From the NCBI GenBank assembly GCA_003254905.1, contig QANU01014009.1, forward strand, positions 551,263 through 615,262: DNA of 64,000 bases, read 5' to 3'. This document shows, one piece after another, positions 34,786 through 46,220 of this stretch. The stretch is from Nissolia schottii. Taxonomy: Eukaryota > Streptophyta > Magnoliopsida > Fabales > Fabaceae. Position 1 is the first letter of the stretch. Each line of letters begins with the position of its first letter. The notes under the pieces are model-generated. The model was not told the DNA's origin and made no database searches. It saw only the letters and a program-made list of their open reading frames with translations. The position numbers were made by a program, and so were the translations under genes.

Positions 34786-36087
34786 TGAAATGAAATATCA
34801 TGTCAACTCAAATTTTATTTATGATTGTATGAAGTTTTATGAAAATATATATTTTATTAAAATTTTATTTAATAATAAATAAAATATAAATTTACATCAT
34901 ATCATACACAATGAATTCACATAAAACACAACTCATATAAAAGGAGTGGTGTGCTTTCCTTTCCATTAATGAAACAAATAAATTAATATTATGGGCGTTT
35001 ACTTTTGGTTCATGAGGGGGCGGCTGGTCTAGTGGCTGGACTGGATGAATTTGTCTATTATTATGATAATCATGATTGACGAGGATGATGCCATAACATA
35101 ACGTGTGGAGCAGACATTAATCAACTCATAAAAAAACAAAGCAGGTCTTATTGTTGTCACCCAACTGAGGGGGATATTCTGTGTGAAAGATAGGAAGATA
35201 TACATTTTCCAAAATGGGTCCTTGCACTTGCATTCAATATCTGTTTCCTTTTGTGACAAGAGGCTGGATATGTATGCAGTGCAAGTGCCACTAGTCAATA
35301 TAACACTTATTTGCAAATTTTAAAGAAACATTGTGGATGTCTATATTTTATGCTTAATAAAATTGGAATTATGCTACTTTCGCATTCATTTTGTAGGTCT
35401 GAAATATTAAGATACTCTACCAGAAAATATAATATTACACGCTACAATCTCCATGTTATTTACAAAGTACAAAGATAGGAGGCGACTTCGCCTTCAATTC
35501 CAAGCACGAAACTATTCCTTTATTTTCATCCCTCAAAAAGAAAGTGAGTGTAAAAACAAAATGAGTTTGGTTAAAATTAACTCTCCGTATAAATATATAT
35601 GAATTTATTAATTTTCACAACTTTTCGCGAATGTTAGCACTTTCCACATTTTCATTTAGACCAAAAAACTAACACATTTCATTCTAAAACCAATATATAA
35701 GTGTAAATAATTTTGTAAATTTTCTATTACTAACATTTATTATTCTTTAACTTTTTCTCTTACCTATTTAATATTCTTACTACTACTTCTCTCACATAAT
35801 AAATATTTTATTTTCACTGTTTTTAATTACCTTAATAATGGTTTTATATTTTTCCTATTTCCTAAATATTATATAAAAGGAATTTATATAAATGAAGTTC
35901 ATGTAATATTAGTGATATTAATATATATCGGTGGTTGCTTAAATATCTCATAGGAGTAAATACTCCATGCTATTTAATTTATTTATTTTTAATAATTTTT
36001 ATAATTAAATTCATCAAATTTTGTTATAATTTCATTTTTACACTCTTAACTTTGACTTTGTAATTCACAATGCAAGTTACGTGTTAT
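34783..36087. other. Intergenic, AT-rich with repeat copies
   Basis: Includes a relative of the window's first inverted-repeat arms at about 35967-36035. No gene supported. Confidence 0.4.
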
Positions 36088-36336
36088 TTTTGGTTTAAAA
36101 CAAATAGCTAGCTCTCTTGTTTACTTCAACAAATTTCACATTAAATACCATTAAATAACCTATTAATTGAGATTTGATTTAATAATAAAGGGAGTGTGGT
36201 AAACTGCGGTTCAAATCTCAGTTTCAATTTCAGTTACAAGAATCATTCACATTTAAGTGCTCTACAAAACTTGAATGTAAGTCCCTGCAAGAAAATTTGT
36301 TGAAGTAAACGAGAGTACTTGTTTTAAACCAAAAAT
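36088..36336. mobile_element. Small foldback element
   Basis: Inverted arms at about 36088-36140 and 36284-36336: atttttggtttaaaacaaat... and its reverse-complement partner share ggtttaaaacaa, ctct(t/c)gtttacttcaacaaatttc. The loop of about 140 bases includes ggttcaaatctcagtt, a B-box-like motif. No coding sequence. Confidence 0.75.
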
Positions 36337-37420
36337 TATAAATGAATTTTTTTATTTTACAAATGTATTGGTTTTGTAATAAAATTGTCACGCCCATTTG
36401 ATGATTTTAGATTTATTTATTATTTTTTTTAAAAAAGAAAACAAAAGTTGTATCACTTGTCACCAATTGACATGACGGTGATGCGATTAAAAGGTCCTGA
36501 AATTGTTACCCTTTAACAATTTCAGATTTTTTTGGCTAACAAATATTAAAATTATCAACTACAATGACTATTTTAGTATTGTCTCGCCTGTCCCTTGCTT
36601 AGTTTGTTGTGCCCTTTGGCTCGATCATGAAATTGCTAATAGCACTAGCAATTTGACATATAAACTCCCCGGTCTATAATATTTTTTTTTCTGCCCATAT
36701 TATTGTATTAATGATTTTTCTAAATCATATTAAAGTACAAAACCCATGCCTTCGGTGGGAGGATATAGGTGGGAAAACAAAAATAAAAAATACTATTAAA
36801 TAATCTACAGTTTAATTGAGTGTGGCACTTGGTAGTAAAATAATTTACAATTAGATACAATTAAATTGAGTAGTCCAATCAAATATTACTAAAGAAAACC
36901 AAATTGCGGTAGTCCGTACCTAATATAAAATTCACATTACTATAAAGGAGATTTTCCTATTTGGACTCTAGTCTTTGTCTTTACCTAATGAATTTTTTTA
37001 TTATTATCATTTCATTTGAATTTTTTTTAACATATTTACACCAATGAGTCATTGTTAAAAGCTCTTGATTATATAACTTAATTATTGTCCTAATAATTTT
37101 ATGAATTTTCTTGATAATTTTGGGAAAATAAAATATTATTATTAAATTTTATTTATAAAAATTGTTGAAAAAATAATTAGGCTAAATAATTAAGAGACTT
37201 ATCAGTTTTTATATACCAATATAATATACACAGTAAATGAATATTTAACAAAAAAATTATTAAAGGAAAAATTAATAATTGCTCTAATGACAATTACTAA
37301 AAAGTCTAAAATTAAAATATATCATTGAAGCAATAACTTTTTTTTTAATGTTTTTAATGTATTAATGATACTTAAAATTTGTCAAAAAAAGTTAATCTCC
37401 TTATTGACATGATGATTTAG
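36337..37420. other. Intergenic, AT-rich
   Basis: No gene or well-bounded element supported. Confidence 0.4.
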
Positions 37421-38598
37421 GATTTTGTTATGGACTAGGCTATAAAGGCCCATCCTGAAACCCATATTCAAAGGTCCATGGATCGACCCGACCCAGGCAA
37501 GCTCCCCGCCAATGATCAAAGAGATTCACGGACTGTGATATCCTCCCCCCAACGAGCAATAATCCACGAACCTTGGAGGCCAACTCAATGGAGATATCCC
37601 TAGGATAGCGGAATTCACGGCTCCTACTCAGGTATTTAAATCTAAGCAACACACCAAGTATGCCGATAACTCATTCCCCCTTGACTTCACTATTGCTTCC
37701 AACCTTCACTGACTTGAGCCGCAGAGGAGCTCCAAACCCGCAGAGGAGCTCCAAGATCCAAACTGCACTGAGGAATCACCCCTTTGGTACATTGGTGCCG
37801 TCTGTGGGGACTTTTGCAGCATCCCACACCTTTTTGGACCTTGAAGAATCTCTGTCACCATGCCACCCAAACATACCAGAAAAACTTATCGCGTCGCAAC
37901 ATCCATGGAGACTGGATTAATATCTGTGGGAACCCATGCTCCACCTTCCTAACCACCTCCACCCTCTCCTGAGCCAATAGCACCCCCACCTTTCCCTGAA
38001 CAAATACCACCTCCATAACCCAGCCTGCCGCAAAACCCAGCTGTAGACACTGATCTACCCCTCCCCAAAACTAGTTGATGTGGTCAGGACCCAGGTGGAG
38101 AAGATCACATAGCTGGAGGCAGCCTTACTAACTGGCACAGGTAGAAGAAGAGAGGAAAAAGCAAAGAGAAATTCGCATTGCGGCTAAGAAAGCCATAAAG
38201 GATGCAGAGCGAAAATAGAAGCAAGTCATACAAGAGGCTCGTGAGAGGGAACGCCACATCGACGGTCTTAACCGTGGTGATGACCAACATTAGTCATTAA
38301 TAAATGAAGATGCACAAGAGTCAGTGTACAAGGTGTCTGCAAAGATAAAAATTCAGAGGCCAACTCAACAGAGTGATCCTCGGGATAACTGAATTCTCGA
38401 CTCCCACTCAGGTATTTAAACCTAAGCAGCACACCAGGTACGTCAAGAACCCATTCCCCCATGACTTCATCATTGCTTCCAACCTTCACTGACTTGAGCG
38501 TTGGAGTCCTTCCAAGTGTCCGTCCCGATGATCCCAAACCCGCAGAGGAGATCCAGGATCCAAACTACACTGAGGAATCACCCCCTCGGTACAGATTT
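37421..38598 (+). mobile_element. Internally deleted Gypsy-type LTR retrotransposon with gag remnant
   Basis: Element body 37426-38593, flanked by the identical 5-base duplication gattt (37421-37425, 38594-38598). The 5' LTR (37426-37791) starts tgttatggactaggctataa and ends ttggtaca. The primer binding site ttggtgccgtctgtgggga follows directly. A gag-like start MPPKHTRKTYRVATS opens at 37860 and stops at 37950-37952. The 3' LTR is truncated at its 5' side: only about 38350-38593 aligns with the 5' copy (caggtatttaaa...ctcggtaca). Protease, reverse transcriptase and integrase are absent. Same family as the solo LTR at 21893 by its 5' end. Confidence 0.88.
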
Positions 38599-41064
38599 AT
38601 ACTTTAAATCTTATGGTATCGATTTGAAATTAACAAAATTGTCTAATTAGAACTCATCAAACCAAAAAAAAAAGACTTAAAAGAATGATTTTTCACTTTA
38701 AAATATTTAACAAAAAGTCTAACAAAATCCTTTATTAAATTATGTGAATTTGATTTGCATTACGTATCACAACATCACTGGTTTGACTAAGTGGATGAGG
38801 AGTTAAATGACGGTCAAGGATGGGGCATGCGGACAACTGCCTCAAATTTCTCATTTTCAACCTATTATTGACTATGGTAAATGGGGATGGGAACGGGCTA
38901 GGTCAGGCCCTTAACAGGCCATGCCTGTTTCATTAGTTTTTGGCCTAGACCTGACCTATTAACTGTCATAGGCTATTTTTTTAACCTAGCTTGGCCTCTT
39001 TAGGAGGTCTGACCTGGTCTGGAGCCTGATAGGTCTTCCTGTGTATATTTTTTATTATAAAAAAATCTATTGTCTGTCCTGTTACTGCGGTTTGTTATTG
39101 TGGCTTGTTACACACTCAATAAAACAACATTCAACAACAATAATCAACTATCTTTCCGGATCTAAGCCCAAAACATACAGGATTAATAATATTTAAATAC
39201 CTTACGAGATCTATGTCTGAAATATACAAGACCAATAATATCCAATTACCAACTAAACAGGAATTATTCTCAACACACTACATAATTGGGAACATAATTA
39301 ATGTCACTAAAATTTGAAATAGAACCTCTCAATTAGATTTCTCGTCATATATTGTCAAATGTGATCTCTCACTATTAATTAATGAGGTATGCTCCATACA
39401 TGACATAAACAACAAAGAATAATTAATGGTTAAAGATCATACTTAACAAAAAATCTAATTGATAGGATCCATTTCCAAAATTTGGGAATCCATTTTATTT
39501 ATAAATGAAAATTATTTAATTGGGAAGTCATGGAAATATGAATTTTCAAATGAATTTCATGGAAAGTTAAAATAAGAATTAATTTAATTTTGCAATCATT
39601 CCATTTTAGTTGTAAGACATTTGATTGATTTGATTCCTAAACCAAATGGTTCCAAAGTCCGTGAAGATCAAAACTCATGACCTGAGTTTAATTTAGGGCT
39701 TATTTAAAAAGAAAAATTAAAATAATAAAATTACATTAATAAATATGATTGCATAAAATATTACAGAAAGTTATGCTAGTTTAGTGGTTAAGGCATTGTC
39801 TTGGTATGGTGAATGTCTCTAGTTCAAATCTTAATGAAAGTAATGTAAGTTTATTATTTTATTAAACTTATATGAACATATTTATAAAGACATAACAGAC
39901 TTTCATATGTAATTACTAATATCTTAAAATTTTAAAAGAATAATCAATTATTGCTTTATTTAATAATTAGGGGATATCTTAGGAAGATATAATTAAGGTT
40001 ATCAAAAATTAATATCTTAGGTAAGAATGAAAAAGTAAAATAAAAATGATAAAATGTGAAATTGTAACATAATTTAAATCGCAGAAACGTTCGATTTAAG
40101 TGATAATAACAGGATTGGCTAACGTCTTCAAACACGTAATATTACAAGATTTTAATATTTAAATTGAGATCCTAACCACGTCCTTCTAATAAATTGTCTT
40201 GTTTCGATTAAATTAGTACAAATTTAACACTAATAGTTACATTAATAAAGAGAAAATTTTACACAAGTGCAATACCACCACTTCAAATAAAATAAGTTCT
40301 ATTAACTTTTTAATATTCATGTACTCATTTATAAATTACCTAAATATGAAGCATTTTGCTCATCCAAGAATTTCCCCTAAGATTCACACTCTCCTTCTAA
40401 ATGTGTAGAATTCTAGTATTTTGGAACCGCGCTTTTGTCTATATTTGTTCATTTCACGACTTCTTTTGTTGACTTCGGCTTTTTTCTAATAGTTAAATAC
40501 AATATTCAATCCGGAAGACATAAATAACCATATCAATTTGCTCTTAGTATTTGGTATTTCCCAATTTGATTAGATAACGTTGAATTCAAAAATAAAAAAA
40601 AAACCATTCAAGTAACGTCATAACGTAGACTTTTTCAACCATTGTTTTTTCAAAATTAATTAAATATTGATATTTTCCTCGAGAATATAATTTACTTACG
40701 TTGCAGCCATTTATTTTCTAGAAATATATGTATGATTTTGGACCCGATCAAATGCACGGGCAAAGAACTATTTAAACTATTGATCTTAATTTGTAGTATT
40801 ATTTAAAAACATGAGAAAAAAAAATCAAAGGTTTAGAGTGAGGTCTTACAAATCAGATGCTCAACATATTTGTGAGAAACGAAAGATATATTTAAATAAT
40901 GTATATGTATTGTATTTTGAAGTGTGTATTTTACAAAGAGTAATGTCTATTTATAGGGTAGTTACATATAAGAACTGTCCCAAGAAATAAAAACTAAGAA
41001 ACTAAAGAAGATAAAAACTTAACCTAAAATATCTCTAAAATATCTTAACAAAATTAACTAGTGC
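38599..41064. other. Intergenic with degenerate repeats
   Basis: At about 38880-39050 lies one end of a GGGATGGGAACGGGCTAGGTC-rich element resembling plant hAT MITE termini; its partner end was not found. At about 39773-39840 a tRNA-like stretch (tagtttagtggttaagg ... tagttcaaatctta) has A- and B-box-like motifs and could be a SINE or decayed tRNA. No gene supported. Confidence 0.4.
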
Positions 41065-42060
41065 TAAAGGGATCTGGCGAAAAGTGAGGGATGGTAAGAG
41101 TACTCTTTTTTGGCACATAGGGGACGCTCCGCTTAAAGTGAGGTTTCTTAGGCTATTTTCTATCTCTAGTCAACAATCTTGTCTAATTGTCAACATGGGG
41201 TGAATGGGCACTTTTGGGAATGGAATTTGAGGTGGAGGAGAGGGTTGTTCCAGTGGGAAGAGGATCTTGGATACTGAATCGATTGAACACCTTTTCTTCT
41301 CTTACCCCAAATCTTGCCTGTTGTGGTATGAGTGTTTCTGTTGGTGGAAGATACCATGGAATTGTCCCCTAAGCCTGATATCTTTCTTTTGGCTTTGTGT
41401 GGAGGTCATCTTGTTGGTTTTAGTAAAAAAAAAAAAACTATGGAGTACCCTTTTCTATGTAGTGGTTTGGTCTATTTGCATTGCTAGAAACAAGTTTGTC
41501 TTTGAGAATAAGCAATCGAATTGGGATATGAAAAAGTGGATGATCAAAGTTAGACTTGATTTTTAGATGAAAGATTGGGACGATAGAGTTGCTATCACAC
41601 CAAATGACTTATCTCGTGACCTTGCCTCTCTTAGAAAATGGAGATTCTATTAGAATAATGGTTGAGTTTTAGCTTGGTTTCTTTGCGAGTCCTCTGATTG
41701 GCCTAAGGCAAGGTTTGATTTGTTTTATTTTAATGTTTCTTATACAGGTTTGTGGTGGTTTGTTGGAGTGAGGCTTTGAGGATCTTTGTTTAGGCACCTA
41801 TACCAACCTTGATGACATAATCAAATGGGTTGGGATAAGTGCCTCCTTAAGCCTTGTATGGTTCTTTTGTGATGCTTTGGCAAGTATAGCATGGGTTGGT
41901 TTTTGGCTTTGTGGGGTGTAGAGTTTAGCTTAGTTGGTTTAGCAACGATTTTTTTTATACCTACTATTGTTTTTCTTGCTCTACAGTCTATTCTTTTTGT
42001 ACAGATGCTCGCCTCCTTATTTATGATGGTTTAAGCATTTTTGCAATAAACAAAATAAAA
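41065..42060 (+). mobile_element. 3' end of a LINE (L1-type ORF2 zinc-binding RT tail)
   Basis: Translation from about 41069 gives GIWRKVRDGKSTLFWHIGDA then PLKVRFLRLFSISSQQSCLI, and in another frame LDTESIEHLFFSYPKSCLLW followed by WSTLFYVVVWSICIARNKFV. These are the zf-RVT and C-terminal parts of plant L1 reverse-transcriptase proteins. Stops and frameshifts break the frame. A 3' non-coding part of about 450 bases ends in the A-rich tail aaacaaaataaaataaaat near 42060. 5'-truncated, dead. Confidence 0.75.
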
Positions 42061-43179
42061 TAAAATCAATGGTTTAAAAAGTTTATGAATCATGCATTAA
42101 ATGTGGTTTATGACCATGCAAGTATTTCTCTTTTAAGTTTAATTATTATACGCGTGAAACTTTTGTTATTGTCAATCAATCAAATTTCCTCATGCATGAC
42201 TTTTGAATTAATAAATGAGAGTCAAATATTTTTGTTGTTGTGACAAGATAAATATTATTATTATTGCAAAAATATTAAATTCTTTTCTATAATAAAATAC
42301 ATACATTTTTTTTCATATATTTATTGGTTTAAACCATTTGCAATGATACCAAAATGTGAAAAATTGAAAATTCTAGTTAAATATCGGGAGAATATAATTT
42401 GATCCTACTTGTTATTCCTAAAATGTAAATCTCACACTCTGAGGATTCTGATTGGTTGAGAGACATCAGTGAATCTGAAAATGTTTTTGAGAAGTAACGT
42501 GGGTTGGTCAAGCAATGCACTACAAAATATGATTCTTTAATTAGTGGTTCGAGTTTTAAAATAGAAACAATTCATGTTGAGAACCGTAACAGATCCAAAA
42601 TATTTAGATTATGGAACCAAGATTATATGAACAAAGTTTCACATAATTACAATTTAGACATCAAATACTATATTAATTAAAAAAAATAGTAAGAGATCAA
42701 TTAAAAAAATATCAACTTGACAGAATAATATTTTGTAACAAAAGAAAATTAAAAAAAGAAAAGTACCAAAAAAATTAAAATTTGACCGAATACTATAAAT
42801 AAGAATTTTTTTTCCTTTTGCCGCTCAACTAAGGAAGATAAAGGAATAACTGATAGTATTAAGCCTCTTCGACCCAAGCCCCTTGAATGAATTTGGGCTC
42901 AAACTTATGAAACTCATAACAAAGTGTCCAAAAATATAACCAATAGTGACTGGCAGAGAAGGCGAGTGAACATGGACGTGTGGGCTCGATTGATGAAGAA
43001 AAGGTTTGAATGATCTTCATATTGAAAGATGACTGGTGCTACGTGTATACTTAAAATTGTACTAATATGCAACCACCAAAAATTTTAATACACCCTGTCT
43101 CACAAACAAACCAATTTCTCCTAAATCCTTACAGGGATTTGTATTTCTATGTCGTATTAAATATATTTTAATCTAAATT
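42061..43179. other. Intergenic
   Basis: No gene supported. A short tRNA-like stretch (ggttggtcaagcaatgcact ... gtggttcgagttt) near 42510-42556 may be another SINE relic. Confidence 0.35.
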
Positions 43180-44080
43180 TTATCTCTCCAATTTCTCACG
43201 CCTCTTTCTCTTTCTTTTCTCTCTCCAATCTCATTTCCTTCTTTTCTCATGTCCGCTCACGTCCTCCCACACGTCTTTCAATCGCCGCCCCAAACGGCGG
43301 CCACGTTCTCCCTCATGTCCAAACTTGTTCATATAAAATGAACAAATTCATATAACTGTAGCGAACAAACCTACCAAATAAGATTAAACAAACCCCAATA
43401 CAAAAAATGAACAAACGTGTTCATATAATATGAAATTATGAATAAACCCGTATAACTGTAGTGAACTAAATAAGACTGAACAAACCCCAATACAAAAAAT
43501 AAACAAACATGTTCATATAAAATGAACAAACTCGTATAATTATAGTGAAGAAACCTATCTAATAGAACAAACCCCAACACAAAAAATGAACTAACGTGTT
43601 CATATAAAATGAACAACCCTGTATAACCGTAGTGAACAAACTTACCTAACATAACTGAATAAACCACAACACAAAAAATGATCTACGAGATAGAGTGATG
43701 ATAAACGAAATCTAATCTGCGGCATATAGTGATAAGAAACGACAGATAACGTACTGGGGAAGAGAGACGACGTGAGGGAGAATGTGAATGCCATTTGGGG
43801 CGACGATTGAAGGACGTGAGGGAGAGATGACATGAACGTACGTGATGGAGGATGTGAAAGTCGCTTGGGACACTGGTTGAAGGACGTGATGGAGGAGGAG
43901 AGTGGATTTGGAAGCTGTCGATGGTGGTGTAACAACTTACATGAGGAGGCAAAGTGAGAGATGTGAAAATAAAGGGAGGGAAAAGAGGCGATGTGGTGCA
44001 GAATAGAGGGAAAGAAAACAAGATTGGAGAGAGAAAAGAAAGAGAGAGAGCGAGAGAAATTCTAGAGAGAAATAAAAAAA
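43180..44080. mobile_element. Long degenerate inverted repeat enclosing tandem repeats
   Basis: The pyrimidine-rich left arm (about 43180-43325; cacgtcctcccacacg, tttcaatcgccgccccaaa, acgttctccctcatgtc) has its reverse complement at about 43745-44080 (tttggggcgacgattgaag, gacgtgagggagaatgtg). The right arm is longer, with internal duplications of the ggacgtga unit. Such arms suggest a MULE- or foldback-type element. Open frames in the right arm are Ser/Pro-rich and have no domain. Confidence 0.55.
43327..43682. repeat. About 89-bp tandem repeat, four copies
   Basis: Copies each begin gttcatata(a/t)aatgaa and contain gtataact(g)tagtgaac and aaccccaatacaaaaaatgaa with point changes and small indels. 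They sit in the loop of the surrounding inverted repeat. Confidence 0.85.
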
Positions 44081-46133
44081 TGTTAGTTGGTTGTACGGTG
44101 ACACCAAATTTAATGTACACTAAGACTTTTTGTTGAAAGATAATATTGTAGTTAGAAGTTGGAACATCCATTTCCAATCTCTAATACAACATCTCATTTA
44201 TAAATATACACCACATTTATTTTGATATATATATACCTCAATACTCACCCATATTCAAATTCATGAACTGAGATCTTTAATAGAGAAAAAGGTGAGGGAT
44301 ATACACTTATAAATTAATAAAGTAGATATTACATATGAATCTCACATATATCCCCATTTTTCTCTTTAAAGTAAGATCCTAATTTTAGAAGATTCAAATC
44401 CATTTATATTCAATGTCTCTGTACATGCTAAATAATAATATTTCTCATAAGAATTGAACACGATTTTGGTTTATCTCATAGGACCAACATCCCTCCGCAA
44501 GCAAAAGTCGAAAACCAAAACGAATCTCTAGAATGCTGAAAATTGAATGAGATGAGAAGAATTTTTGGATTAACGGTAGTGATGAAATAATTCCAGATTA
44601 GTGACTTTATCAACGTAAAATTATAGGAAACATAATTTTTGATATAGTATCAGAGTTTCTATATATAACCAAGAAATTTAGACTTTAATTCTTGTTGACC
44701 CTAATTTTAAAGAAATTATCCACTGTAACAACTACACAAACAGCATTAGTTGCTCTATTACGTATAGAAAACAAAGCAGGTGGAAAGATCAAGATATTTT
44801 TAATCTGAATATTTATTTGTGTAATTTTTAGTTAGAACTTTACAATAATGCAAAGCACAATATTATATAAGCTGTCCATATATATTATTACTTCTTCATG
44901 ATAGTGATATATATAATATATATATATATAGATGTTTTGTGACTCACAATGCCAAACTTAATTTGAATGCTAATAGTATCAATTGAATACGGCGGGCGAC
45001 GCATGCTGAGAAACAAGAAATATAGTAGTGGTGTGGTGAATGGTGATAGTGTGTTGTGCATGCTCACTATTCTTTAGCATTGATGACAATTATGGTCTCT
45101 CCAACATGAAGGGTGGCAATGTGTGACATGCTCCTTTTACTTTAATTTCCTTGCTTCTGCGCAGATTGCGGGGATTGAGCCAGATTAGCCTCCAAAGGCA
45201 TGCCAATTGAAGAATTAAGTTTTGTATGATTCATCTGTCTGTCACGCGATGTGAGTGGATTCTAACATAATCATTAGGGAGACCACTCCATTATATATAG
45301 GCAGCTAACAATTATTATTATCATGTAATATCAGTCAGTGACGTGCTCTTGTAAGTCGTAACCTCTTTGATGTGACGTTTTCTCTCTTCTACTTCTCTCT
45401 TTGACATGCGTATTTTAATTTTTGTTGCAATAGTTTAGAATCAATTCTAAATTTGTAATAGTGAAATTTTTTTACTTCGGTTAAGATTCAAAATTAGTTC
45501 TAAAGGTGTACTATCTAAAAATCACATGGAGATGCACCTAGCTAGCTCATAGAAGATGTGCATGGCACTATTGGTGTGTCGGGCATTGCATAGTCAACAA
45601 ATATATTTGTGCTGATCGATCAAATTGTGCTTGTTAATTCAGTGCTGGCTGATGATATATTTTGACACAAACTCAGCGGCGTCTCCACTAATCTCCAAAC
45701 ACTGATGATATCCCTCACTACAAGCACAAGCAAAGTGCAGCTGGCTTCAACCATGGGTGATCTTTTTGACTTTTACGTAAAGTGAATTTCTTCAACTGCC
45801 TTTTAGGAGATGAGAATATACACTACACCTCTTTACACTTTAATCCAATTATAAATTCCATGATAATTATTAAATATCATATCATACTAACATATTTACT
45901 ACTCTAACTTGAACCGTGAATTTGACCAATCACAATAAAATCGGTGTGGATAAAACGAAACTTTGGAATCATTCATCGTAGAATCAGCTAATCAATATTT
46001 GATAAGGAGCGGTGGGCGTGGCTGTGTGGTGTGGGGAGCCACAATCAGAAAGTAATGCTGAACTTTGCATTGGCACATATCATTAGGAACGTTCTGCTTT
46101 TTTTTTTTTTGTTTCCTCTTCCAATCTTTGAGA
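44081..46133. other. Intergenic, AT-rich
   Basis: No gene, RNA or well-bounded element supported. The right end is the promoter region of the DUF1295 gene. Confidence 0.4.
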
Positions 46134-46143
46134 TCTATATAAT
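46134..46143 (+). promoter_or_regulatory. Candidate TATA box for the DUF1295 gene
   Basis: tctatataat lies about 80 bases upstream of the preferred start codon. Transcription starting about 30 bases downstream would exclude the in-frame ATG at 46143, supporting 46221. Confidence 0.45.
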
Positions 46144-46220
46144 TGGATGCCATGAAGAACTTGCAATCACACACACCACACCTCAAGCACACCACCAAAA
46201 CTACGGCCACCACTAACACC

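Noticed and set aside
39700-40000. True functional tRNA gene
   Set aside because: Promoter-box-like motifs exist near 39773-39840 but paired stems could not be drawn convincingly.
43683-44177. Long minus-strand open frames (97-164 codons) rich in Ser/Pro/Leu/Phe
   Set aside because: They lie in the repetitive arm of an inverted repeat; several frames are open together and none shows a domain.
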